Of a stretch of DNA of 64,000 bases, positions 43,603 through 51,894 are shown one piece after another. Location: the NCBI RefSeq assembly GCF_020080045.1, contig NZ_CP083451.1, positions 4,327,001-4,391,000 of the forward strand, written 5' to 3'. Below the pieces are notes generated by a model. It was given only the letters and a program-made list of their open reading frames with translations. It made no database searches and had not been told where the DNA came from. Numbering within the stretch: the stretch's first letter is position 1; each line of letters opens with the position of its first letter. Source of the stretch: Comamonas odontotermitis (GTDB lineage: Bacteria > Pseudomonadota > Gammaproteobacteria > Burkholderiales > Burkholderiaceae_C). The position numbers were made by a program, and so were the translations under genes.

Positions 43603-44491
43603 TTCCTCTCTGAAGATCCTGCATCGGATCTATTTTGGCTTTGATGGGAAGCCGGATCCTTATATTGGATACCTGAAAACTTGGCAAGAAAAACTTCCTG
43701 ATTTTGAAATTCGGCATTGGAATGCCGACAATCTTCCCATTGCCGCATGTCATTTTTCGAGAATGATGTATGAGTTACGCGATCACGCATTTCTGAGTGA
43801 CTACTTTCGCTGGTGGGTTCTTCGTGAGCATGGTGGCGTCTACTTAGATGCGGATATAGAAATCGTTAACGGAACTATATTTCGCAATCTCATAGAAGAG
43901 TTGGAAGTCAGTGATAAACATCACTCATTTTTAGGCATCGACAATAAGGCAGGCGGATGGTATACAGGCCATTCAATGGCAACCCGTGCCGGCAGTCCGC
44001 TGTCCCGTTTTATGTGCGAGGTCTACGAAGGACTTGGTCCCGTTTCCCTATGGCGCCGGAAAATCTTCTATTTCATGTCACCACAACTGACATCTCTCTA
44101 CTTTGCGCACAATGGCCATAATGTAGATGGAATGGGAACTACTCCTCATTTAGATCTGCCAGTGATCCAGCATGGGGTTAAGATTTATCCTCAAGAATAC
44201 TTCTCACCGCTCACGCCAGTTATGCGCAATAATCGAGGCGGATTCGAAATTGATGCATATACTGAAAACACTTCAATTTGCCATCACTTTTCGTGCTCCT
44301 GGCATGAAGCCGACTCCCCCTATCTCAAGGGAAGAGATTTGAATCTATTGATGCTGAATGAAAAAGTGCAGTTGGCGAGCGCCCTTGATTCTCGCAACAA
44401 AAAGCCCAAACTGCTGCGAGTAATGCGTCAGCTTTTATCACTTTTGGGGCAAATTCCAGCCAAACTTAAAGAAATCATCAAAAACGCCTAA
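43586..44491 (+). CDS. GT32-like glycosyltransferase with DXD motif (second)
   Basis: A 301-residue paralogue of the preceding transferase. It shares ILHRIYFGFDGKPDPYIGYL, FRWWVLREHGGVYLDADIEI (DXD), SPQLTSLYF and KIYPQEYFSP. The two probably arose by duplication and now add different residues or make different linkages. It starts inside the previous gene (17-bp overlap). A near-consensus AAGGAG ribosome site for the next gene overlaps its end. Confidence 0.82.
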   Translation: MQKASNSSLKILHRIYFGFDGKPDPYIGYLKTWQEKLPDFEIRHWNADNLPIAACHFSRMMYELRDHAFLSDYFRWWVLREHGGVYLDADIEIVNGTIFRNLIEELEVSDKHHSFLGIDNKAGGWYTGHSMATRAGSPLSRFMCEVYEGLGPVSLWRRKIFYFMSPQLTSLYFAHNGHNVDGMGTTPHLDLPVIQHGVKIYPQEYFSPLTPVMRNNRGGFEIDAYTENTSICHHFSCSWHEADSPYLKGRDLNLLMLNEKVQLASALDSRNKKPKLLRVMRQLLSLLGQIPAKLKEIIKNA

Positions 44492-44501
44492 GGAGTAGAA
44501 A

Positions 44502-45275
44502 ATGAAGGTAATGATTCTGGCAGGCGGTCTTGGCACACGCCTCGCAGAAGAGACGAGTGTGCGTCCAAAACCCATGGTTGAAATTGGCGGCATGCCGATG
44601 CTATGGCATATCATGAAGATCTATGAATCGCATGGTTTCAATGATTTCATCATCTTGCTCGGCTATAAAGGATACGTCATTAAAGAGTATTTCTCGAATT
44701 ACTACTTGCACACGAGCGATGTCACCATTGATTTGGCAGAGAACCGAACTATCGTGCACAACAATCGCTCCGAGAAATGGCGCATCACATTGATCGACAC
44801 TGGCGAATTGGCCATGACCGGCGCTCGAGTCCGCAAAGCAAAAGCTTATACCGAGGGCAAGCCATTTATGCTCACCTATGGCGATGGCGTAGCGGATGTC
44901 AACATTCGCGCATTGGCAGAAGCCCATCGCCAATCAGGTAAAGCCATTACGATGACCAGTGTCCAGCCCGAAGGCCGTTTCGGAGCCCTCGACATCAATG
45001 AATCCAATGAAATTGTGCGGTTTGCAGAAAAGCCCAAAGGCGATGGAAACTGGATCAACGGAGGCTTTTTTGTCTGCGAACAATCCGTTTTTGACTACCT
45101 GCCCGAAGGCGATGATCTCGTGTTTGAGCAAGATCCCTTGCGACGGCTGGCAGAAGACGGCCAGATGAATGCGTTCCGGCATACAGGTTTCTGGAAACCC
45201 ATGGATGCTCTGCGCGACAAGCAGCAACTCGAATCACTCTGGACCAAAAACCAGGCGCCCTGGAAGGTGTGGTGA
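44502..45275 (+). CDS. rfbF: Glucose-1-phosphate cytidylyltransferase
   Basis: A 257-residue nucleotidyltransferase. LAGGLGTRLAEETSVRPKPM is at the N-terminus; then LTYGDGVADVNI (Asp for metal), FAEKPKGDGNWINGGFF and FWKPMDALRDKQQLESLW, all typical of RfbF/DdhA. It converts glucose-1-phosphate and CTP to CDP-glucose. AAGGAG lies eight bases before the ATG. Its TGA overlaps the ATG of rfbG. Confidence 0.95.
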   Translation: MKVMILAGGLGTRLAEETSVRPKPMVEIGGMPMLWHIMKIYESHGFNDFIILLGYKGYVIKEYFSNYYLHTSDVTIDLAENRTIVHNNRSEKWRITLIDTGELAMTGARVRKAKAYTEGKPFMLTYGDGVADVNIRALAEAHRQSGKAITMTSVQPEGRFGALDINESNEIVRFAEKPKGDGNWINGGFFVCEQSVFDYLPEGDDLVFEQDPLRRLAEDGQMNAFRHTGFWKPMDALRDKQQLESLWTKNQAPWKVW

Positions 45276-46372
45276 TGTTCAATAATGTATACAAAGACAA
45301 AAAAGTCGTCGTCACCGGACACACCGGCTTCAAAGGGACTTGGCTAACTCGCTGGCTGACCATGCTTGGGGCCGAGGTCATGGGCATTTCGGATGCAATT
45401 CCGACAACCCCGTCGATGTTCGAAATCTTGGGCCTGGAACAAAAGATCCACCATCGGGTTATCGACATACGGGATGCAGCTGCCCTAGCCCAGGCGATCC
45501 ATGGATTTGAGCCCGACTTCGTGTTCCATCTGGCTGCACAAGCCATTGTCTCAACATCCTATATGGATCCCTTGGGCACGATTTCGACAAATGTGCTTGG
45601 AACCGCCAACGTCCTCGACGTCATTCGACAGCTCTCCAAGCCTTGCGTTGCCGTGATCATCACGTCCGACAAGTGCTACGAGAATGTGGAGTGGGAATGG
45701 GGGTACCGCGAAACTGATCATCTGGGAGGCAAAGACATTTATAGCGCGTCAAAGGGCGCTGCCGAAGTGATCTTCCATGCCTATTTCCACTCGTTCCTCA
45801 AGCACCGACCCGATATTCGCATCGCCTCCGCGCGAGCGGGCAATGTGATCGGCGGTGGCGACTGGGCCAAGGATCGGATCATTGTGGACTCGGTACTCAG
45901 TTGGAATGATCACAAGCCTGTACAGATCCGCTCCCCCGAAGCAACTCGTCCGTGGCAGCATGTGCTTGAGCCGCTATCTGGCTATCTATGGCTGGGAGCC
46001 AATCTTGCCACCAACGAAAAATTGAATGGTGAGTCATTCAACTTCGGACCACGTGCGGAACAGAACCGGCGTGTGATCGAATTGATCGCGGATGTTTTCG
46101 AGTATTGGAACAAAGACTTCGACTGCTACCAGATTACAGGCAATATCCCCTTCCACGAAGCAGGGCTGCTCAAGCTCAACTGCGACAAGGCGTTGTTTCA
46201 CCTTCGCTGGGAGCCTACCCTGTTTTATCAGGAGTGTGTGCGTATGGTCGGCGAATGGTATGCCGGCTTCTACATCCAGGATCGTGATGTGCAGTCGCTC
46301 ACCGAGCAACAGATTGAGCAATACATGCAATTGGCGACAGAGCGAGGTAACCAATGGACGCACTCCTCCTAA
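45275..46372 (+). CDS. rfbG: CDP-glucose 4,6-dehydratase
   Basis: A 365-residue extended SDR. The NAD site is VTGHTGFKGTWLTRWL, the catalytic Tyr/Lys are in YSASKGAAE, and EWEWGYRETDHLGGKD and TRPWQHVLEPLSGY are RfbG/DdhB signatures. It makes CDP-4-keto-6-deoxyglucose, the branch point to dideoxyhexoses and other 6-deoxyhexoses. The ATG at 45275 overlaps the rfbF stop (TGATG). It overlaps the next gene by 19 bp. Confidence 0.95.
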   Translation: MFNNVYKDKKVVVTGHTGFKGTWLTRWLTMLGAEVMGISDAIPTTPSMFEILGLEQKIHHRVIDIRDAAALAQAIHGFEPDFVFHLAAQAIVSTSYMDPLGTISTNVLGTANVLDVIRQLSKPCVAVIITSDKCYENVEWEWGYRETDHLGGKDIYSASKGAAEVIFHAYFHSFLKHRPDIRIASARAGNVIGGGDWAKDRIIVDSVLSWNDHKPVQIRSPEATRPWQHVLEPLSGYLWLGANLATNEKLNGESFNFGPRAEQNRRVIELIADVFEYWNKDFDCYQITGNIPFHEAGLLKLNCDKALFHLRWEPTLFYQECVRMVGEWYAGFYIQDRDVQSLTEQQIEQYMQLATERGNQWTHSS

Positions 46373-46767
46373 GCTGCGGCGCAATCGTCTACCCATCGAA
46401 GGTCATTCCCCACGCCAAGGGGAATATTCTTCATGGGCTCAAACGGAGCTCTCAGGGCTATATTGACTTTGGGGAAGCCTACTTCTCGATGGTCTCTTGT
46501 GGCGAGGTCAAGGGCTGGAAAAAGCATCTGCGAATGTCAATGAACCTGCTCGTGCCTATTGGCTCCATTTGTTTTCACCTTGAAGCCGAAGACGGCTCAT
46601 CGGCGGAGAAAGTAGTGCTGGGAGAGAACCATTACCAACGTCTATTTGTTCCTCCTGGAGTCTGGATGGCGTTTGAGGGAGTCGGCCAGTCAACCAATCT
46701 ATTATTGAATATTGCAAGCATTGAACATGACCCCACAGAATCAGTAACCAGGGAGTTCAGCCGATGA
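46354..46767 (+). CDS. RmlC-like sugar epimerase-type cupin
   Basis: A 137-residue single cupin. KGNILHGLKRSSQGYIDFGEAYFSMV and GWKKHLRMSMNLLVPIGSICFHL recall the short RmlC/WxcM-like sugar epimerases, with a closing YQRLFVPPGVWMAFEG that carries the usual beta-strand. Standing directly after rfbG, it probably epimerises CDP-4-keto-6-deoxyglucose at C3 and/or C5. This is inference; no exact orthologue is claimed. It shares four bases (ATGA) with the following reductase gene. Confidence 0.7.
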   Translation: MDALLLSCGAIVYPSKVIPHAKGNILHGLKRSSQGYIDFGEAYFSMVSCGEVKGWKKHLRMSMNLLVPIGSICFHLEAEDGSSAEKVVLGENHYQRLFVPPGVWMAFEGVGQSTNLLLNIASIEHDPTESVTREFSR

Positions 46768-47630
46768 AAGTGTTAGTGACTGGCGGAACTGGCATGCTCG
46801 GCTCAGAGCTTTTGCGCGGGCTTGCAGAAATGGGGCACGAGGGAACTGCGCTTGATCGCAAGGTATTCCTGGCCGCAGGGAGAAAGGAGCAATCCTCAAT
46901 GCTCAGCGACCATGAAATTATTATTCATGCCGCCGCCAATACCAATGTGGAGCAATGCGAAGTTGATCCGGAAATCTGTTATTTCGATAATACGTTTCTC
47001 ACAGAAAAACTGTTCTGGCATGCCCATCGCGGGCAAAAAAAGTTCGTTTTCATATCAAGCACAGGCATATATGGGCGTGGAAAGTCAGAACCGCACCATG
47101 AATATGATTCTGTACAACCAACGACTGTTCATCATCGTTCAAAATTGTTGTCAGAAGAAGTAGTGCTTAGTTGCCCCAATACGCTCGTTATTCGAACAGG
47201 CTGGCTATTCGGTGGGCAGTTGAGCAACAAAAAGAATTTCATTGCAAATAGAATAAATGAAATTCGTGCTTCTACCGGATTTATATCTGCCAACTTTGTA
47301 CAAATCGGCTCGCCCACCTACGTGGTAGATTGTGCTCGCCGCCTTCTAGAGCTGACTCTCGACGATTGTGAGGGCATTTACAATGTCGTCAACGAAGGTG
47401 TTGCCAGCCGGTTCGATTATGTAAAGAAGATTGCTGAGTTGTCAGGCTCGCCCATTGAGGTCCGCCCCATTGAGTCAAGTGCTTTCAACCGTCGTGCCGA
47501 TGTTTCAGAAAATGAAGCAGCGTTGTCCTATCGAATGCGATATGAAGGGCGTTTACCACTTCGTCCATGGCAAGATGCGCTCTCTGAATATATGCGCTAT
47601 GCAGGATTGCTTGGATGCCTGAGCGCATAA
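46764..47630 (+). CDS. RmlD-like SDR nucleotide-sugar reductase with altered catalytic Tyr
   Basis: A 288-residue extended SDR of the dTDP-4-dehydrorhamnose reductase type. The dinucleotide site is VTGGTGMLGSELL, then IIIHAAANTNVEQCE and FVFISSTGIYGRG. The usual YxxxK is HHRSK: His123 replaces the Tyr while Lys127 is kept. RTGWLFGG and an RmlD-like NVVNEGVASRFDYVK region follow. By position it would reduce the C4 ketone of the CDP-sugar. The missing Tyr means activity is uncertain or mechanistically altered. Confidence 0.75.
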   Translation: MKVLVTGGTGMLGSELLRGLAEMGHEGTALDRKVFLAAGRKEQSSMLSDHEIIIHAAANTNVEQCEVDPEICYFDNTFLTEKLFWHAHRGQKKFVFISSTGIYGRGKSEPHHEYDSVQPTTVHHRSKLLSEEVVLSCPNTLVIRTGWLFGGQLSNKKNFIANRINEIRASTGFISANFVQIGSPTYVVDCARRLLELTLDDCEGIYNVVNEGVASRFDYVKKIAELSGSPIEVRPIESSAFNRRADVSENEAALSYRMRYEGRLPLRPWQDALSEYMRYAGLLGCLSA

Positions 47631-47662
47631 ACCCGAAGAAGCGGGCGCAATGAAAGCCGTTG

Positions 47663-47694
47663 ATGGAGCGCTTCAAAAAACTGGAGCGCTCCAT
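47663..47694. terminator. Hairpin between convergent reductase and acyltransferase genes
   Basis: ATGGAGCGCT (47663-47672) and AGCGCTCCAT (47685-47694) are perfect 10-bp arms around a 12-base loop. GATTTTGG and a T-rich stretch follow on the plus strand. It ends the polysaccharide operon. Confidence 0.75.
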
Positions 47695-47712
47695 GATTTT
47701 GGCAATTTATTT

Positions 47713-48783
47713 TTAATTTGATTGACCGACTTCGGATTTTTTGAAGAACTTTTCTGACAAGAACCTTCTCGCCATAGGCTCATAGTATTTAACACAAAGC
47801 CAGCACACGAAAAATAAAACACTGCCCGCAACCAGAAAAGATACTCTTGGCGAAAATCCATATGCCACCAACGCCCCAATGGCGGGCATCCCCAAAGGCT
47901 CATGCAATAGGTAGATGGGATATGACATCAATGCCAAGGGATTCACGATATTCCGAAATCCGCCTAAAAAATCAGCCTTGGCACATAGATATACAACATA
48001 TAGTACGCCCATCAGCATAAAAATGGCAAATAATTCATGCTGAGGAACAGAACTAGCCCCCGAGAGTCTGGCCACAATTCTTACACACGAGAGTGCCAAT
48101 AGAACAAGAATTGCCGGCAGATCGGAGCGCAATTCTTCCTTTGAATTACACAGCCCCAGTAGCATACCTAGTGCAAAGTAAGGGCCAAATTCAGAAATCG
48201 CCAGAAAATTCAACCAAGGCAGTTGCAAGCTGGGTGCCAGAAGAAGCACCAAACACCATACCTTCGCTGCGTTACGTAACTGATGACTCGTCAATTTTCC
48301 AAAGACCAATAAGAGTATAGTAATCAGAAGATAAAACTGTACTTCCAGAAAAAGCGTCCATGCAGGACCTACTATGGTTGGAGCCCCAACAAACCACTGC
48401 AGTCCAGTAATACCCAATATGGATTGGGACAATGGAGGGTATTTGATCAGTGTGATTGGCGCAAATAGAATCGCTAACGCAATAGCAACCGCGTAAGCAG
48501 GATACAGGCGACAAAATCGGGCTACCGCGAATTCTGACCAGGATCGCCCGATGGCTGATCGACTGATAACGATACCGCTGAGAATAAAAAAGAGATCCAC
48601 TCCCAAAAACCCTGGCGCGGCAGCAGCAACGATCCAGTCTGGGACCCAAGACACATCGTAAGGCTGCTGCAAGTTACGGGCCAAGCCGTCTCGGCTGATC
48701 CAGTGATGCACAAGCACCCATAGCGCCGCAAATATACGCAGAATATCTAAAGGTATTGCTCTGGCGCTTGATCTTGTGGTCAT
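47713..48783 (-). CDS. Acyltransferase 3 family membrane protein
   Basis: A 356-residue polytopic protein. IPLDILRIFAALWVLVHHWI has the conserved Arg and His of helix one. GVDLFFILSGIVISRSAIG and FAVARFCRLYPAYAVAIAL are family motifs, and about ten helices follow. It is likely to O-acylate the polysaccharide made by the locus. The gene is AT-rich, like the preceding sugar genes, and lies on the opposite strand, so it was probably acquired with them. No good ribosome site precedes the ATG at 48783. Confidence 0.85.
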   Translation of the reverse strand: MTTRSSARAIPLDILRIFAALWVLVHHWISRDGLARNLQQPYDVSWVPDWIVAAAAPGFLGVDLFFILSGIVISRSAIGRSWSEFAVARFCRLYPAYAVAIALAILFAPITLIKYPPLSQSILGITGLQWFVGAPTIVGPAWTLFLEVQFYLLITILLLVFGKLTSHQLRNAAKVWCLVLLLAPSLQLPWLNFLAISEFGPYFALGMLLGLCNSKEELRSDLPAILVLLALSCVRIVARLSGASSVPQHELFAIFMLMGVLYVVYLCAKADFLGGFRNIVNPLALMSYPIYLLHEPLGMPAIGALVAYGFSPRVSFLVAGSVLFFVCWLCVKYYEPMARRFLSEKFFKKSEVGQSN

Positions 48784-49348
48784 TTTTTGCTTTTTTAAAA
48801 AATTGTATTTTAGCTGCGCACTAACTGGTACGACTAGGAAAAAAGGCTCCAGAGTGTTGGGAAGCTGTGCCACCTCAGAGGGTTACGAGGGCAAAGCCAC
48901 CAGATTGAGTTGGAGCCGTCACAACGCAGGGCACAGCCAAGCCCGTTTGCATACTCAAGACCAACCGTGAGAATGGCAACTGCCTCCTTGGCCTTGGCAA
49001 AAGCCCGTTCAATCCAAAAAATTGCTGCGTAGGACTGCGCACCATCCACAAGATCTGCGACTGGATCCTGCATCTTGCAGAACAAGTCCGATATGATCAA
49101 ACAGGTTCATCCGCACGCGGGTTCTATCCGAGACTCTTTCTAGGAACAGATGGAAGGCATGCAGGCGGAGCGTTTCAAGCTTCGCCTTACCCCAATTGCT
49201 GAAGATCAGACCGAGGCGATGCGCAAGCTTGTAGGCATGGCTGCCAAGGAAGCGGAGTCAATGCGGTCTTCCAGAGCGTTGCCAGAGGCAAAACGATAGT
49301 GGGCACCACTCAAAAATAGTTAATTCTTTGTATCCATAAACCCATACG
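48784..49348. other. AT-shifted intergenic region, possible remnant sequence
   Basis: 565 bp separating the sugar-specific block from the GT4 gene. It carries the promoter of the acyltransferase and probably that of the GT4 gene. A 49-codon frame at 49150-49299 is listed separately. An 88-codon frame on the minus strand (48834-49100) contains AIFWIERAFAKAKEAVAILT but matches nothing I know. The patchy look suggests a recombination junction with decayed coding sequence. Confidence 0.4.
49150..49299 (+). CDS. Very small hypothetical ORF
   Basis: 49 codons, reading MEGMQAERFKLRLTPIAEDQ, then TEAMRKLVGMAAKEAESMRS to a TAG. The product would be a charged amphipathic helix. GGAAC lies near the ATG but is a weak ribosome site. 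It may be a remnant of a longer gene. I do not recognise it. Confidence 0.25.
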   Translation: MEGMQAERFKLRLTPIAEDQTEAMRKLVGMAAKEAESMRSSRALPEAKR

Positions 49349-50524
49349 ATGAAGCTGGATGTCATTCTTGCCGCTGATGCCCTGCGCCCGCCGCTCACCG
49401 GCATCGGTCGTTACACCTACGAAGTGGCGAGACGCCTTGCCCGGCATGATGAGGTCGCACGGCTGCGTTATTTCTCGATGGGACAATGGCTGGAGGACCC
49501 CTTAGCCGCGCTGGACAGCCCACCATCTGAAAGCGCGAAACCAGTCCATACTCCGCGCGAGCGCGCAACCCTACGCACCCGCTTGGCAACCAGCCCCCTG
49601 GCAGTACGCGTGTACTGCGCCTTGACACCCATGTATTTCGGCTGGCGCTTGCGCGGCAATCGGCAGTCGATTTACCATGCCCCCAATTACATCGTTCCGC
49701 CATTCGAGGGGCGAGCGGTCAGCACCGTGCATGATCTGTCACACATCCTGTACCCCCAGTTCCACCCACGCGCCCGAGTGGACTACCTGAACCTGACCCT
49801 CGGCCCCAGCCTTGCGCGCACCAGCCATGTGATCACGGTGTCCGAGGCGGTGCGCCAGGAAATGATCGAGCGCCGCCTGATGCCGCCAGACCGCATCACC
49901 GCCATCCTGGAAGCGGCGGACGCAGCATTCCGCCCCCACACCCCACAGATGCTGGAGCCAGCCATGCAGGCCCTGGGCTTGCGCGCGAGGCAATACTGCC
50001 TGTTTGTGGGTACCGTGGAGCCTCGCAAGAATGTGGAGCGGCTGATCCAGGCTTACGAACTGCTGCCTGTGGACATGCGCCGCCAGTGGCCACTGGTGGT
50101 AGCTGGTGGCAAGGGCTGGAACTCGGAAGCCGTCCACGCCCGCATGGCAAAGGCACAAACCGAAGGTTGGCTGCGCTATGTGTCGTTCGTGGACCAACGC
50201 TGGCTTCCCTCGCTGTACGCAGGTGCACGGCTCATGGCCTACCCATCGCTGTATGAAGGCTTTGGCCTGCCGATCGTCGAAGCCATGGCCAGTGGCACGC
50301 CAGTACTGACTTCCAATACCTCGTGCATGCCCGAGGTCGCGGGAGGTGCCGCCAGGTTGGTGAATCCTTTGGACATGGAAGACATGGCGCAGGCTTTGGA
50401 GGAGTGTCTCAGCAACGAGGCATGGCAAGCCGAAGCCAGGGCCAAGGGGCTAGCCCGAGCCGCTGAACTGTCGTGGGATCAGTGCGCGGAAGAAACCGTA
50501 GCGGTCTACAGGCAACTGGCATGA
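49349..50524 (+). CDS. GT4 family glycosyltransferase
   Basis: A 391-residue GT-B fold retaining transferase. The N-terminal acceptor domain starts LAADALRPPLTGIGRYTYEV; the central FVGTVEPRKNVERLIQAYELL and C-terminal YPSLYEGFGLPIVEAMASG (E-x7-E) are GT4 signatures. It is mannosyltransferase-like in overall pattern, consistent with GDP-mannose supply from ManC, but specificity cannot be assigned. Its stop overlaps the ATG of the next membrane protein (ATGA). GC content returns to the level of the core chromosome. Confidence 0.88.
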   Translation: MKLDVILAADALRPPLTGIGRYTYEVARRLARHDEVARLRYFSMGQWLEDPLAALDSPPSESAKPVHTPRERATLRTRLATSPLAVRVYCALTPMYFGWRLRGNRQSIYHAPNYIVPPFEGRAVSTVHDLSHILYPQFHPRARVDYLNLTLGPSLARTSHVITVSEAVRQEMIERRLMPPDRITAILEAADAAFRPHTPQMLEPAMQALGLRARQYCLFVGTVEPRKNVERLIQAYELLPVDMRRQWPLVVAGGKGWNSEAVHARMAKAQTEGWLRYVSFVDQRWLPSLYAGARLMAYPSLYEGFGLPIVEAMASGTPVLTSNTSCMPEVAGGAARLVNPLDMEDMAQALEECLSNEAWQAEARAKGLARAAELSWDQCAEETVAVYRQLA

Positions 50525-51828
50525 ACCTGGGCTCACGCAGCTACCAAAGCTGGTATGGCAGTGGTGCCGCTGCTTTGGTATTTGCACTGCTGGCCTGGGT
50601 ACTGCGAAGCTCGGGCAACTACCCCATCTGCCACAACGATGAGGTCAACTGGATCTCCATTGCGCACCAACTGGATGCGGGTGTGCACTGGCCCGTCTCC
50701 GGCCCGGCATTCATCCACACGGTTCGCTCGCTCTCCGAACAACTGCAGTTCAGCCATGCCCACTCCATATCCGTGGTGGGTGTTGGCGGTGTGTTTGTTT
50801 CCATGCTTTTGTTGCTGTGGGGCTATCGCAAGCTGGCGTTGGCGGGCTCTGGCGTCATTCTGGCAGGGCTGGCATTGTCCAGCTATTTTTGGGCACCGCT
50901 GATGGAGTCCCGCCCACAGCAATGGGGGCAGATGCTGGTATTCCTGGGCGTGATCTGCGCCTGGCTGTGGTTGCACCGCCAAGGCGGCTGGGCGTTTTTT
51001 TTGATCGTGCCCTGCATTGCGGTGACGCACATCCTGAGCCACGCCATCCTGGTCTTTTTATGCGGCATGCTGGTGATTGCCGATTTTCTGGAAAAGCGCC
51101 CATTGACATGGCGCCATTTCAGCCTGCTGCTGGTAGTCGTTGCGAGCATGGGTGTTTATATATGGCCACACGGACCTTATGCAGCCATGCTGGCTGACCT
51201 GGAGCACGTTCAGATGAAGCGCCTGCTGCGGGCCGGCCCTTACCTCGTGGTGTTGCCATTGTTCACGGGTATGGCGCTCATGTGGGTACAGCGCAGATGG
51301 CACTGGCGACCCAGCTGGAGCGAAGCCGTGGCCGCGAGCCTGGAACGCAGGCGCACTGCAACTAGCCTGGGGCTGCTGTGCCTGGTTTTTACTGCACTGG
51401 CGATACAAGCCTATTTGCTACCCACACAGGCATGGCTGCCTTACGGCGGATCCATGTTGCGCTTCCTGGCCTTCCAGCTTGGCAATGTGATGTTCGCCAT
51501 TTTCTTTGTGGTTGGAATCTACGGCCTGGTCGAAGGGCTGCGTACCCAGCGTTTCGATCCGGTCATGGGTCGTTTGTTGATCTGGGTATTGATTGCTTTC
51601 ACCACGCTTGCACTGCTGAGCATTGCCGCTTCCTGGTGGCTGCTGGATACCAACTGGTTTTTGCGCGTACTGAACTATGGCATCTTCTTTGCCGCCATCG
51701 TGACCGCCGTTGGCATCTCCAGCGCCACCAAGACCTGGCCCAGGGCTGCCACCTATGCGTTGCTGGGGGTGGGCATGGTGGCCAGCATTCTGGCTGTGGT
51801 CCGCCCACCGCAATTGCTGGGCTGTTGA
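50521..51828 (+). CDS. Multi-span membrane protein, possible GT-C glycosyltransferase
   Basis: A 435-residue protein with about ten hydrophobic helices. After helix one comes an extracytoplasmic NYPICHNDEVNWISIAHQ, whose acidic pair resembles the first-loop Asp/Glu of GT-C enzymes such as ArnT. A periplasmic polyprenyl-phosphate-sugar-dependent transferase is therefore possible, but I do not recognise the family. It is coupled to the GT4 gene through ATGA. The convergent gene ends 66 bp downstream. Confidence 0.55.
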   Translation: MNLGSRSYQSWYGSGAAALVFALLAWVLRSSGNYPICHNDEVNWISIAHQLDAGVHWPVSGPAFIHTVRSLSEQLQFSHAHSISVVGVGGVFVSMLLLLWGYRKLALAGSGVILAGLALSSYFWAPLMESRPQQWGQMLVFLGVICAWLWLHRQGGWAFFLIVPCIAVTHILSHAILVFLCGMLVIADFLEKRPLTWRHFSLLLVVVASMGVYIWPHGPYAAMLADLEHVQMKRLLRAGPYLVVLPLFTGMALMWVQRRWHWRPSWSEAVAASLERRRTATSLGLLCLVFTALAIQAYLLPTQAWLPYGGSMLRFLAFQLGNVMFAIFFVVGIYGLVEGLRTQRFDPVMGRLLIWVLIAFTTLALLSIAASWWLLDTNWFLRVLNYGIFFAAIVTAVGISSATKTWPRAATYALLGVGMVASILAVVRPPQLLGC

Positions 51829-51894
51829 TCGTGCCGCTCCATGGGGCTATTGGTGAAATGCTTGTATTCCCAATACCAGCATGCGCCATCTGCT

